From: Lichina pygmaea
Taxonomy: Eukaryota; Ascomycota; Lichinomycetes; Lichinales; Lichinaceae
Length of the DNA: 64,000 bases
NCBI GenBank assembly: GCA_963422465.1
Contig: OY730173.1
Span: forward strand, 2,666,001 to 2,730,000
Direction of reading: 5' to 3'
Shown: one piece after another, positions 1 through 11,844 of the stretch
Layout of the letters: each line of letters opens with the position of its first letter
How positions within the stretch are numbered: the first letter of the stretch is position 1
Notes under the pieces: model-generated
Told to the model about the DNA's origin: nothing
The model's database searches: none
Seen by the model: the letters and a program-made list of their open reading frames with translations, nothing else
Position numbers and translations under genes: made by a program

Positions 1-580
1 TGACGGGCCTGGCGGGCCAAGACGAGACGGCCATCCGTAGGCTCTGGGCCCGGGGCCTGAGCCGTGTGGCCGCTTCCTCGTCGTCCTCGTCCTCCATTCC
101 TTCTCCTTCGTCTTCACCGTCCGTCACCTCCTCGTCCTCGTCCTCGTCCATCACCAGCACCGCCACCACCGCCACGGTCGCGGCCTCCTCCCCTAGAGGA
201 AGCCGTCCCGACGTCGGCGGCCGCATCGGCTTCGAGGAGCTGGAGCGGCTCTGCCGAAGCCTGCATCTCAACTGCGCCAAGGACGACCTGCGGCGTCACT
301 TTGCCGACGCCGACGCGGCCAAGACCGGGTCGCTCGAATTTGCCGGCTTCCGGGACTTCATCGTCGGTCTGAAGGAGCGAAAGGACCTGAGAGCCATCTA
401 CGACGAAGTTGCCACGGACCCGGAAGCCGGCCTCGACCGCGACGATTTCGTCGCCTTCGTCCGAGACTCGCAAGGCACCGCCGTCGACCGCGATCGCGCC
501 TACTGGGACACGGTCTTCGACCGTGGCACGCGCCGGGCCGGATCCGTGGTGGGCACGTCGTTGCCCCACGACGACGACGT

Positions 581-619
<39 letters not shown>

Positions 620-1169
620 ACCTCGCCGCATGAACCTCCAAGACTTCGTCGCCTTCCTGTCGTCACCGGCCAACTCGGCCGTCACGCGCCCTTCTGCGAC
701 GCCGAAGCTCGACCGGCCGCTGAACGAGTACTTCATCTCGAGCTCCCACAACACCTACCTCCTCGGGCGGCAGGTGGCCGGCGAGTCGAGCACGGAGCCG
801 TACATCTGGGCGCTCCAGCGCGGCTGCCGCTGCGTTGAGGTGGACTGCTGGGACGGTCCGGACGGCCGGCCCTTGGTCAACCACGGCCGCACCTTGACCA
901 GCAGCGTCCTCTTCGCCGACTGCATCGCCGTCATCAACAAGTACGCCTTCCACTCGTCGCCGTACCCGCTCATCATCTCGCTCGAGGTGCACTGCGGGCC
1001 CGAGCAGCAGCGAGCCATGGTCGACATCCTCAAGGCCACCTTTGGCGAACAGCTGCTGCGCGAGCCCTTGCCGAGCCACCGCTGGACGTTACCGTCGCCC
1101 GAAGAGCTGAGGTATCGCGTCCTCATCAAGGTCAAGTCGGGGGGCGATGACGCCGACGATGTCGGAGCA

Positions 1170-1201
<32 letters not shown>

Positions 1202-2552
1202 CGTCGCCACCGTCGGCGATCTCGCCTCGAGCCCGCCCCGCCGCAGCGCGAGCTCGCCCTCGAGCGACGCGCCGCTGTTCGAGCGATCTTCGCTGCCTGC
1301 GTCGCCCGCTTGCTCCGGTAACGTGACGCCGCGGCGCGGGGGAAGCGTGTGGGATCGCGCTAGCGCACGGCGGCATCTGACCGGTGCCGCTGCAGCCGCC
1401 GGTGGCGGCTGGCACGGCAGCGCGACCGAGGACAGTGACTCCAAGGAGACACCGATCGCACCGGCGCGGAAGGAGAGGAGCCGGAAGAAGGCGAGCAAGA
1501 TCACGAAGCAGCTCGGCGATCTGGCCGTGTACACGCGCGGCCAGAAGTACAGCGGCTTCACCGTGCCCGAGAGCTTCAACCACAACCACATCTTCTCGCT
1601 CTCGGAGCGCACCTTTGAGAACCTGTGCAAGGACGTCGAGGTCAAGGAGCTGCTCGAGGAGCATAACATGCGCTGCCTGATGCGTGTCTACCCGGCCGGC
1701 TACCGGATCAACTCGTCCAACTTCGACCCGAACAAGTTCTGGCGTCGCGGCGTGCAGATGGTCGCCCACAACTGGCAGACTTACGACCTCGGTCTGCAGA
1801 TGAACGACGCCATGTTCGCGCCCGGCGCCGGATGGACCGGATACATGTTGAAGCCGAAGGAGCTCCGGCCATCGAACGAGGTCCCCGACCCGACCGTGGA
1901 CGTTGCGTCTCCGCCTCGGTCGCCGAGGCGAGAGCGGAAGCTGGTCAAGTTCTCGGTCGGCGTCATCTCGGCCCAGCAGCTGCCCCGACCGCGCGGCGCC
2001 AGCCCCGAACAGACGGTCGACCCTTACATCGAGCTTGAGACCTTCTCCGCCGACGACCGGGCGCGAGGCGTAGCCGTCGGCGAAGGAGGCCTCGATGCCT
2101 CGGCGCGCGGCGGCATGTCCGGGATCGGGTCGCCACATCGGCGACGGACCAAGATCGTGGCAGGCAACGGCTACAACCCCGTCTTCAGCGATCGCTTCAC
2201 CGTCTCCATCGAGACCAAGTTTCCGAGCCTCGTCTTCCTGCGATGGACCGTGTGGAGCTCAGCCGACGGCCGCACTTACAGCGACAAGAACAGCCGCCTC
2301 GCCAGCTTCACCGCCAGGCTCGACAGCCTCCAAGAGGGCTATCGCCATCTGCCGCTGTACGACAACAAGGGCGAGCAGTTCCTGTCGGCGACCCTCTTCT
2401 GCCATCTACGGAAGGAAGACACGGTGACGCTGTCCGAAAACGACGTACGGCCGGGCAAGGTCGACAATTTGAAGCACCTCGGTCGGTCTGTCTTTGGCAG
2501 GACACTGTCCGCAGAACGCAAGGGATCGCTGGACGACGACCCAAAAGTGTAG
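1..2552 (+). CDS. phosphoinositide-specific phospholipase C (delta-like), 5' end outside window
   Basis: The enzyme cleaves PIP2 into diacylglycerol and IP3 at the membrane under calcium control. The frame is open from base 3 to the stop at 2550-2552, so the start and any PH domain lie upstream of the window. Visible domains in order are an EF-hand-like region (about bases 225-500), the X catalytic domain (about 700-1140) with SSSHNTYL and VNHGRTLTSS holding the two expected catalytic histidines, a long low-complexity X/Y linker, the Y domain (about 1500-1860, with YSGFTVPESFNHNH and CLMRVYP), and a C2 domain (about 1935-2410, VDPYIELE and NPVFSD). Two in-frame repeats interrupt it: a GGC run giving poly-Gly (about 583-618) and GGTCGG units giving Val-Gly repeats (about 1167-1203). 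The domain order is standard for fungal PLC. Which of the PLC paralogues it is cannot be told here. Confidence 0.93.
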
Positions 2553-2978
2553 CGTTGCAAGTGGGGGGGGGGGGGGGGGGGTCATGTGGGACCATTGAGC
2601 ATGTGCACGACTCACGAGTTTTACGAGTTTTCTTTCTTCCAGCATAACCCGCTAGCTCTCCCGCCTCTTTCTTTTCCTTTTCTTTGTCCGTCTCTCTCAC
2701 ATTGCATAGCGTCTTCAGCACCGCACACGAAAACTTTCCTGGAGGGCCAAGGCAGGGCGTGCAGCACTCCCTGTCTTTCTCCGTCCGCCGCACCGCGATC
2801 TTTTGCGTCGTCGGAATTGCTTCCGCATGGGCGCAAATACATGGGATACTCGACGTGACGCTCAACTCAGCAGAGCAACTCACGAGCACTCGGGCGGGTC
2901 GAAAACTGTCTGCTGGTCAGCACGCAAGCACTGCATGGGAGGAAAATGTCGGGCATTATCTTGTTTCGGTTACGCAAG

Positions 2979-3022
<44 letters not shown>

Positions 3023-3739
3023 GCGATTGCGGGAAATGAGGACAAGGGCATCATCTCTTTGGGGGGAAAAGACACTGCATCGGCTCACTTCGAGAGAGAT
3101 CGCACTCTGTCCTTCTCTTCCACTTTGCTTTCTACTCTTCATCACGCCTTTTCCATGTCGTTGTTTTGTGCTATCTTGCTTCTTCTTCTTGACAAGTGTC
3201 CTTTCGAGGCTGGTTCGTATTTGTGTTTTTATAGACCACCGTCCGTTCTACTTATCAAATCTTTACACCTCCACTTCTCTCGCGAGAGTGGCGGCTGAGG
3301 CGATTTTGAAATCTGTGCGGAAGACTTGCATGTTCAGTAGTTGGACCTTGTGGTCTTACCAGCACCCTCGGACGTAGTATGGATGTGCTGAAAGCCTGAT
3401 GGCACTGCTTGCCAACAGCGGACAGATTTCGAGGTGCACAAGGAGCGCTTGCTCGCCCTCGCCCGCATTAGCCAGCTACATTTTACCCGTGGCAAGGGAG
3501 GTTATCGCGGCGCCATCAAGAGCACTCTCAAGAAATCTTCTTGCATCACCACTGATATGATCTCTGATCGACTTATCGTTCTTGATAGCAGCTCTACAGC
3601 AAGGTCTACGGACTGGCTCCGGTCCGTGACTGCCTGCTTTACTTCGACTGCCTACTTTGACCGCTTGCTCTGCCTGGCTGCTAATGCGGGGCCAGTTTGG
3701 TGGCGTCGGACAGAATCGGGCTGCTTGTTCCGAGTAGGT

Positions 3740-3770
<31 letters not shown>

Positions 3771-4449
3771 TCGTTGTACGGAAGAGTGTCGAGCAGAGAA
3801 GAGCTTTGAGCAGGGAAAGGGTCTCTTGAGTGACTGTCACCAGTGTGGCGTCAGCTAGATATCTACCGGACTGCTACACGAGGGTATTCTTTGTTTCACG
3901 TGACCTCAAGTCTGGTTGCGACCGATGTAAGATACTCCAGATGCTATTTTGTAAGATCACACTTCCAAGACCTTCGCTGTCAACCGGGAACCCAACGGAG
4001 AGTCGCCCGAGGATCTGCAGGGGTGCAGGGAGCAGCCTCCCCCGTTGTATGAGGGCACATGACTGGACTGGCAGAGTTTTGCTCTTCTTCGTCGTCGCTC
4101 CTAGATTCTAGTTGGGCAGACCAATCTATACCTTCACAGTCGACCTGTTGTCGGCTTTCACTTGCTAACCACTCTGATAATAATAATGGCGAGAGAGACA
4201 CAGAAGTGGTTGATGACTTTTGCTACGCTGTGTCCGAGAAGGATGTCGAGAGCTAACCGTTTCGGGAATCATGCAGATCGGAATGAGGCTGCGATGCCTG
4301 TCAGCTCCTCCGTGCGGGGACGACTTCTCCACTTCTCACGTCTTCAGCGTTTCCTTTCCATCTGCCACTGCTGTCCATGTCGACATCCAGTCTAAAGATT
4401 CTTCTGGCCTTTTGGTGACGAGCTTGTGGTGCTCCGATGAACCCTCGAC
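2553..4449. other. repeat-rich intergenic region
   Basis: I see no gene here. The stretch starts with a run of about 20 G bases just after the PLC stop (about 2561-2581). It also holds a CAT trinucleotide array (about 2978-3020) and a GTC array (about 3738-3768). Open frames in this region are low in complexity and follow the repeats, so I do not call them. The last few hundred bases must hold the promoter and 5' leader of the NLR gene that starts at 4450. Confidence 0.6.
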
Positions 4450-7400
4450 ATGGTTCGCGATCTCGGCTTCACTGTAGTTCACGAGCCTGCGGAAGAGCAA
4501 GTTGTAGCCGAGTAGGCCCTCGTCTTCCGACTAGGGGGAAGACCTCGCTGATGTTTTGCGTCCAGTGTCATTTTCATCCATGGCTTGCAGGGACACCCTC
4601 AGAGATCTTGGTCCGGTCGTCGACCGAACGCCTCCGAGTCAGATGCGCCACGGACACGGAGACTGCGCGTACCTCGCATCTTCTCACGCAGTGCCCTCAA
4701 TAACGGGAGAACCAGCGATACCTCGCAAGAGGATCAGGTGTTCTGGCCTGCGGAAGTTCTCCCAAAAGATTGCCCAAGCGCGCGCATCCTAACCTGGGGA
4801 TACGATTCCCGAGTATCGAACCTCATTCGTGAGCCTACAAATCAGAACCACATATTTGGTCATGCGAAGGACCTCCTGTATGCCTTGACGAGAGAAAGAG
4901 CGCGCTCTGTAAGCTAACCCCCTAGACTAGCGCATCATACATATCGCTAACTCAGGACATTGACCTAGAATGGCCGAAGGCTTATCTTCGTGGCACACTC
5001 CTTCGGAGGTAAGTTACGTAGTACTTCCCTTCTTTCTTCGAGTAACCTAACATTCAAATCTCGACGGGATTGTATAAAGAAAATGGAAGGAATATGCTGA
5101 CATGCTGTTTGGATCTAAAAAGGTATCATACTCAAAGATGTCAGCTTCCATCACATATCAATGATGTATTTGTTTGGACAGAACTCACGGTCATATTAGG
5201 TCCTCCGTCGAGCCCACGGAAGTACGGACCCAGCCATATCAGACATTTTCCAGTCGACCGGGGCCTTGTTGTTCCTTGGGGTACCGCATCGAGGTAGTCC
5301 CTACACAGGCTGGGCGGGCATTCTGAGTGGGTTGGCGAGAATTTCTGGCTTTGACACGAACAATCGCAACATCGACGCCCTTCGCTTTGATGGCAGTGAG
5401 CTGGAGCTACTGCGAGAAGAATTCGTCGGTCTTTGGCGCGACGGCCCATTTAAGGTCAAAACATTCCAAGAGGGACGTGGGATGCTACCGATCAATGGTC
5501 TGAATGAAAAGGTTTGTGCTCCGTCCTTTGGGCTTGCGGTAAAACCTTCTAACTACAACAGGTTGTTCCCGACTACTCATCCTCCCTAGACGACCCTCGC
5601 GAGCGAGCGGAGCATATCAATGCCAACCACATGGACATGTGTCGCTTCACCGGCAGAGATGACCTAGGCTACACGCAAGTAGAGGGTGAGATCAGGATTC
5701 ACCTGCAGAGGGCCGCACAATGTTAGTAGTAGATGGTCATCGATTCATAGCGTCAGAATTTATGACTAAGTGATTTCTATCACAGCAATATGGCAGAACG
5801 CTCCTGACCGAGAAGGTTAGAATGGCATCTTTTGACCGCACCTGGTCTGTTCTAACACTTGTCGCAAGAATGCCTCAGATCGCTATCATTCCCGGAATTC
5901 GACGTTCGACAAAGAGACATAGACGCACCTCTTGACGGAACTTGTACTTGGCTGATCGAACACGAATGCTACCAAACATGGTTCAAGGGAGACTGCGGGA
6001 TTCTGTGGCTCAAAGGGAAGGCTGGCTCTGGAAAGTCAACGTTGATGAAACATGCTCTCCAGCACGCCCGGGATGTTGGCCTCTCCCGAAATGTTATCGT
6101 CGTCAACTACTTCTTCAACGCCCGCGGCGCTCCTCTGGAGAGGAACCGTCTCGGCCTCCTCCGCTCACTACTTCTCCAGCTTGGCCACAAGGAGCGCTCT
6201 ATCCTCTGGGAACTTCTATCAATTTTCCGGGAGCGGAAGAAGATGCATGGGGATCGTTGGGAGTGGCATCTGAAGGAACTTGAAAACTGCCTCTTGAGTG
6301 CTACAAGGCTTCGGTTGCGCCCTGTTGTTCTTCTCGTCGACGCTCTGGACGAATGCGAAGAGACAGAAATGGGCAAGATGGCCCAGTTCTTCGATCGTCT
6401 CGCCACATCCGCTTCGTCACAGAACTTCAACCTCAGGGTTCTCTTCTCGAGTCGCCATTACCCGAATATTCGAATACCCAATTCCGTCCCGATCCACGTT
6501 GAGGACCACAATGACAGAGATATCTCTGCATACGTACGTCAAAAACTCGCACCCGAAACGAGCCGGTATCACAGCTATCCTTTGTCCGAGGAGGTCATCA
6601 AAAGGGCTTCTGGCGTGTTCTTGTGGGTGGTGTTGGTAGTCAACGTCCTGATGAAGGACGAAGATGACGGCGAGACTCTCGCTACCAAGCGGAAGAGACT
6701 CGCGGAGGTGCCAGTAGAGCTGGACAAGCTTTTCGAACATCTACTCCAGAAGACCAGCGCTGCGGAACGCCAAGAGACGTGTCAACTCATGCAGTGGATT
6801 CTTACTGCGCTCAGGCCATTGGCACCCAGTGAGCTATGCCATGCGCTCGCCTTTGGTCAGTCATCGCCATACACATCTCTGAGAGAATGGGAAACCTCGG
6901 ACGCCGTCGTGAAGTCTCGGGACCAGTTCGAGCGACTCATCAGGACTCGCTCCAAAGGTCTTGTCGAAGTAATACATGATATACACTGTGGCAAGAAACC
7001 AGGACTTGATTGTTCACTTTGTGGCCCTGGCTGTTATGTGCAGTTTATCCACGAATCGATTCGGAACTTTCTGGAAGACAAAGGCCTCCAACTCCTTGAT
7101 CCATCGCTCGGTTATAAGCCTGTCGGCCAGTGCCATGACAGGGTAGTTTGGTCCTTGATCAGATATATCAGTTTCCAATATCTGACAAAGCAGTATCCGC
7201 CATTGCCTTTGGACAAAATGGTCGACGTGCTTCGTTGTTGGGATTATCGATACGTGCTGGAACAGTGGCCTCTCCTCTCCTACTCAGCTGAGGCACTATT
7301 CCGACACGCCTATCAAGCCAAATCTGCAGGAGTCTCACAAAAACATCTGAGGCAGTACCTTAAAGGACCTGGTAAAGGTATACTTTACTTCCTGGTGGCG

Positions 7401-8888
7401 ATCCTGAGAGGTTCAAAGTCGAACGAGACAAGCAGTACGATTCTCGAATGGGCTCTGTGCTTTGGTGTCCAACAAGATCTCTCAGTTCTGGTCAAAATTC
7501 TTTTGGAACAAGGCCTGGACCCAACCCAATTGTATACGGGTAAACCAATCTTGTGGTTCGCGACATTTCTTGGTCACAAGGCAATTGTGTCACTTCTCTT
7601 GAAGCGTGGTGCAGATATTGAGGCCAAAGACAAGTATTGCTGTACAGCTCTCCATGACAGTGCACGACGGGGCGACAAAGATCCTTTGGCTACTCTACTG
7701 CAGCATAGTGCAGATATTGAGGCCAAAGACAAGGATGGCTGTACAGCTCTCCATGACAGTGCACGACGGGGCGACAAAGATGCTTTGGCTACTCTACTGC
7801 AGCATGGTGCAGATGTTGAGGCCAAAGACAAGGATGGCTGTACAGCGCTCCATTTCAGTGTACGACGGGGCGACAAAGATGCTTTGGCTGCTCTACTGCA
7901 GCATGGTGCAGATGTTGAGGCCAAAGACAAGGATGGCTACACAGCTCTCCATTTCAGTGTACGACGGGGCCACAAAGATGCTTTGGCTGCTCTACTGCAG
8001 CATGGTGCAGATGTTGAGGCCAAAGGCAAGGATGGCTGTACAGCTCTCCATTACAGTGTACTATGCTACACCAAAGATGCTTTGGCTACTCTACTGCAGC
8101 ATAGTGCAGATATTGAGGCCAAAGACAAGGATGGCTGTACAGCTCTCCATTACAGTGCACGACGGGGCGACAAAGATGCTTTGGCTACTCTACTGCAGCA
8201 TAGTGCAGATGTTGAGGCCAAAGACAAGGATGGCTGTACAGCTCTCCATTACAGTGCACGACAGGGCCACAAAGATGCTTTGGCTACTCTACTGCAGCAT
8301 GGTGCAGGTGTTGAGGCCAAAGACAAGGATGGCTGTACAGCTCTCCATTACAGTGCACGACGGGGCCACAAAGATGCTTTGGCTACTCTACTGCAGCATG
8401 GTGCAGATATTAAGGCCAAAGACCATGATGGCTGTACAGCTCTCCATTACAGTGCACAACTGGGCGACAAAGATGCTTTGGCTACTCTACTGCAGTATGG
8501 TGCAGATGTTGAGGCCAAAGGCAAGGATGGCTGTACAGCTCTCCATTTGAGTGTGCTCTCTTGCAATGAAGATGTTTTCTCCCTTCTGCTGGAGCACGGT
8601 GCAGACATCAACGCTGAAGATAACGGTGGCCACACATGTCTTCATCTGAGCGCGAAGCGCGGCGAGGAACATATTTCAGCTTTGCTCGTGGAGAATGGTG
8701 CTGACGCCAACAAGAGAGATAAGCACGGATACACACCCGCCGACCTAGCTCTCTCGGCACATCACCCTGAGATACAGAGATTTATCTTGGCACATCAAGA
8801 GAAATGTCAAGGATCCTCTCTGACTATATCCGCCCTTGTCGAGACAGCCTCGAGCGAGCTTGATGAGTCTGTCATCCTCAAGACTTGA
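4450..8888 (+). CDS. NLR: SesB-like alpha/beta hydrolase - NACHT - ankyrin receptor
   Basis: This is a fungal NOD-like receptor, the class linked to nonself recognition and regulated cell death. I read eight exons: 4450-4511, 4566-4908, 4969-5008, 5123-5139, 5200-5511, 5562-5721, 5786-5815 and 5869-8888. All phases close and give 1327 aa. The start is the first ATG after an in-frame stop at 4438. Residues about 1-300 are a SesB-type serine hydrolase: FIHGLQGHP, then VFWPAEVLPKDCP and ILTWGYDS, the nucleophile elbow VAHSFGG (Ser146), FLGVPHRGS, and NANHMDMC with the likely catalytic His281. CLRSLSFPEFDVRQ links to the NTPase, with P-loop GKAGSGKST (371-379) and Walker B VVLLVDALDE (Asp479). 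Ankyrin repeats fill about 880-1300. Exon 4 is only 17 nt. The family and domains are firm. The cell-death role is inferred from relatives, and the ligand is unknown. Confidence 0.88.
7635..8525 (+). repeat. nine near-identical 99-bp ankyrin repeat units
   Basis: Nine exact 33-codon units lie head to tail, unit n starting at 7635+99(n-1), within the last exon of the NLR gene. Most share the frame DGCTALH-S-R-G-KDALATLLQH. Differences gather at a few sites: the residue after TALH (D, F or Y), the next residues after S, and D or H before KDA. Three more diverged units follow (8526-8624, 8625-8723, 8724 to about 8795). In ankyrin repeats the variable sites correspond to the ligand-facing beta-turn and helix surface. 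The near-identity at DNA level, including silent sites, points to recent unit exchange or duplication. Confidence 0.95.
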
Positions 8889-10196
8889 CTCCGAAGAACA
8901 CGAGACCGAATCAGAACTCGACCGCGTCTCAGGTACCACCGGTTGATGGCTTTACCGATAAATCGAGCCTCCGCCAGAATGCAAACTCGACATCCGACGA
9001 ATTTACGGAGCCGCTGAATTTCCTCGCCATCCCCCCCACGGCTTCGGAGACAGTTTGGGCACTAGGAGGCGGGGAAAGCTGTTCTTCTCCGCAGACAGTC
9101 CATCTTCCCTGCTTGTCTGTGTTGTCGCTCGAGTGCTGCTATGCACCCGATGGTGTTGGCCGGGAAAGGAGGGAAAGGAAGGAAAGAAGAGAGAGTATGG
9201 AGAAGGGGAAAAAGGAAGAGGAGAGGTTGGGCCCTCGAGAAGGATCCGGAACGGAGACTGAGATAATGATGGCTGGACCATGGCTGACGTTGATTTCCTT
9301 TGGAGTTTTGATGTGACGGAATTTTGCTCTGCTGTCTGCTTGTTTTGCTCAACTTTGTGGACTTTCATTATTTTGTGACGCACTTCTGGGGATAGACCGC
9401 ATCAGTCTGCACACCTCTGTTGTACCCACCGATCTTTCACACGGTACCATCCATCGACCTGCGCTTTCGACTAAGCTCCTCGCCCGAACCAAGACTACAC
9501 ATCCTGAAGTGCCACCTCATCTTGCACAAGCCAATTCATACCAGTCTTAAGCCGTAGAACGTCCGGCTAGTCTGTCATTGACTCGGAAGTTCCACGAAGA
9601 AGCAAGTCACCCCAAGAACCAAGGCAGGGGTCTGTGACTATAACCAGTGCAGGAATCAATTTCACGCCCCCGACTCTGTCAGGGAACAGATCAGCTACGC
9701 CGCTGTGTCCATGGGCAACCCCTCTTACACACTGCCTGTCAAGCAGGAGCGTCGATCAAACCAAGAGTGCTCTCTTCTAACCACTGTAAACTCTTCACTC
9801 AGCATATCACGCTGGGTCGGGTTGAGTGTCCTGGACACGAGACGCAGACTGGTATAGTTAGAGCTAACCCTGGCTTATCTACAACATGCAAGACAAAGAG
9901 TCCAGGAACAAGGTCGACGGTCGATCTGCGCTGTGGAAGATATCCTTCATGGCTATTTAGCCTGCTCGTCTTATATAGATTTGCGAGCTGGTATCTGCTG
10001 ATCGAAAAGGGCGCTGGGATGGTGCGAGGGTATAGAAGAGGCTGAAGAGAGATGAGGAGTCCTTGTGCAAAACAAGGGGCACGTTCCTCAGGCTGACTGT
10101 CTCGGTGTATGGGACACCATGACCGTCCTGTTAGAGAACGGATGCAAGTCAGTCGTACATGGCTGATCGCAGCAGCTGTTAACACACTTAGACTGG
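8889..10196. other. intergenic region
   Basis: No gene is recognised between the NLR stop and the 3' end of the minus-strand gene at 10197. The region includes a purine-rich stretch (about 9165-9260) that opens long but low-complexity frames on both strands. It should hold the 3' ends of both flanking genes. Confidence 0.5.
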
Positions 10197-11310
10197 TCAA
10201 TTCTTATTGGATTCGTCTCTAATAGCAGCATTTCTATGGTACTCTTCCGACTCCTGTCGGAGCGCGCGAATCTTCTCATCCATCACCGCCACCTCGGCGT
10301 CTACCCGCGACAGCTTCTGCTCGAGCATGGCAAGATACTCTTCGTCCGAGAGGATCTTCATCGGACTCCATTTTGACCGAGCGATTCGTTGCAACAGAGG
10401 AGCCTTATTGACAGATTCGGGAGACGGTCCTCTGCTGAGATAGCTGATCAGGCCCTGGGTCCCGGCCCCGAAGATCGAGAACATGATGGCCCCAGGGACC
10501 ACGTTGGCCCGTCCTCCTTGTATGGAGTCAGCTGTGCACAGGGCGTTTGTGGGTGAGGACATTGCTCACTCAAGATGAAGCCGAGACTACCTCCCGCGAG
10601 GCCACCCGCCATGGAGCTCATGAGCACCTTCTCACGGAGAGGAGGGTCTGGCTGACTTCGGTAGCGATAGCGAAAGATGAAGCCGCGAAAGCCTAGCCAA
10701 GAATCCACGCTCAACATCGACGCAGAGCAACGAGCGCATGCATCAGATAGTAGCCGGCCTACTCACCCCAGAAAGTAGCGCCGAGACTAAAACATTGCGC
10801 GCCGGAGAACAGACCGAAGAGCGTCGGCGACGACGAACGAATCAGCCCAGTCACGCTACCGAATGCAACGCCGCCAATACCTGCGACAAGAACATCTTTA
10901 GAGCTGACTTTTGCAAATGGATTTCTGAAGCCTTCTACACGGAGTCGTGACACCGGCTCGGTGGAGTGTAGAGAGGAAAATCCCCAGATGCGATGGTCAA
11001 CGGACATGGCGGACAGTCGTCGTACCTGATATCGTACCAACCCGTAGCGCTGGCCATAGTATCGAACCTGGGCCTGAGGCCGGGCCTGAGCTTGAGCCTG
11101 AGCCTGAGCCTGAGTCTGGGTCCGTTGGCTGCGGATCACGTTGCGCGGGCTCCGTGGCCGCCATGCTGACAAGCACAGCGATCGTGAGGCAACCAAACTG
11201 CCTCTCCGGCCTTCGACGTTGGCCGACAAGAACGTGCGACCAGCCGTTGCTTGGGGCCCGCCACGTGCCCGCCAACAGCTACGATACGGTAAGACACCAT
11301 CATAAGTCAT
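10197..11310 (-). CDS. Tim17-like mitochondrial membrane protein, conserved in fungi
   Basis: This is a small multi-span protein with glycine-rich membrane segments like those of the Tim17/Tim22/Tim23 superfamily. Exons on the minus strand are 11310-10767, 10692-10570 and 10516-10197, giving 328 aa with all phases closed. The N-terminal part is rich in Arg and Ser with a Gln-Ala repeat, as in a mitochondrial targeting sequence. The core carries VLVAGIGGVAFGSVTGLI, then SSMAGGLAGGSLGFIL, then RGRANVVPGAIMFSIFGAG, and a C-terminal coiled segment SPMKILSDEEY. The start is the first ATG of the long frame; a shorter N-terminus is possible. The similarity to Tim17-type proteins is by pattern only, and the exact role is not known. 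It ends 199 nt after the last tyrosine-rich motif with an Asn-rich tail. Confidence 0.6.
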
Positions 11311-11444
11311 AAGACAAACGGATGGGAAATTTCGGCAAGGACCATGCAACCAGTTGTGTCACACTTTCGAGAACATGCAATGTTCATCCAGACCATGAAG
11401 CAACAATGTCCCTTGTTCATTTCTCAGGCTTGTCAAGCCTGGCT

Positions 11445-11644
11445 NNNNNNNNNNNNNNNNNNNNNNNNNNNNNNNNNNNNNNNNNNNNNNNNNNNNNNNN
11501 NNNNNNNNNNNNNNNNNNNNNNNNNNNNNNNNNNNNNNNNNNNNNNNNNNNNNNNNNNNNNNNNNNNNNNNNNNNNNNNNNNNNNNNNNNNNNNNNNNNN
11601 NNNNNNNNNNNNNNNNNNNNNNNNNNNNNNNNNNNNNNNNNNNN
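11445..11644. other. assembly gap (200 N)
   Basis: Exactly 200 ambiguous bases separate two contig pieces. The size is a conventional placeholder, so the true distance and any sequence inside are unknown. No recognised gene is cut by it. The flanks (11311-11444 and 11645-11844) hold nothing I can identify. Confidence 0.97.
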
Positions 11645-11844
11645 AGCTAGCTGTCAAAGTTTCCACCAGAGCTACCAAATAGGTACCAGATCGATTCCAG
11701 TCTTGAGATGTTTCCTGGCGGCATGACATATCCCTGTGCCTGTCCTTGGTAATCGACGAGAAGGGTATCGACTCCCTGAGTGGTTCTCCAACGGCTGTCT
11801 GTTGAGAGAAAGAAATGATTGCGACAAGCGGAACTGATAAATAT

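Noticed and set aside
2684-3377. Open frames with poly-His, poly-Ile and poly-Ser runs after PLC
   Set aside because: They are translations of the CAT array and neighbouring simple sequence, with no conserved motif.
3434-3829. 131-codon frame with a poly-Val end upstream of the NLR
   Set aside because: The Val run is the GTC array; no motif, no splice context and no link to the NLR reading frame was found.
7606-8550. A 314-codon open frame in the +1 frame across the ankyrin array
   Set aside because: The 99-bp unit has no stop in that frame, so copying the unit keeps it open. It repeats the same peptide with no start context and the ankyrin frame explains the DNA fully.
8885-9316. Possible extra exon after the NLR stop
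   Set aside because: The stop at 8886-8888 follows a normal capping repeat, no good donor is near, and the downstream frame is low in complexity.
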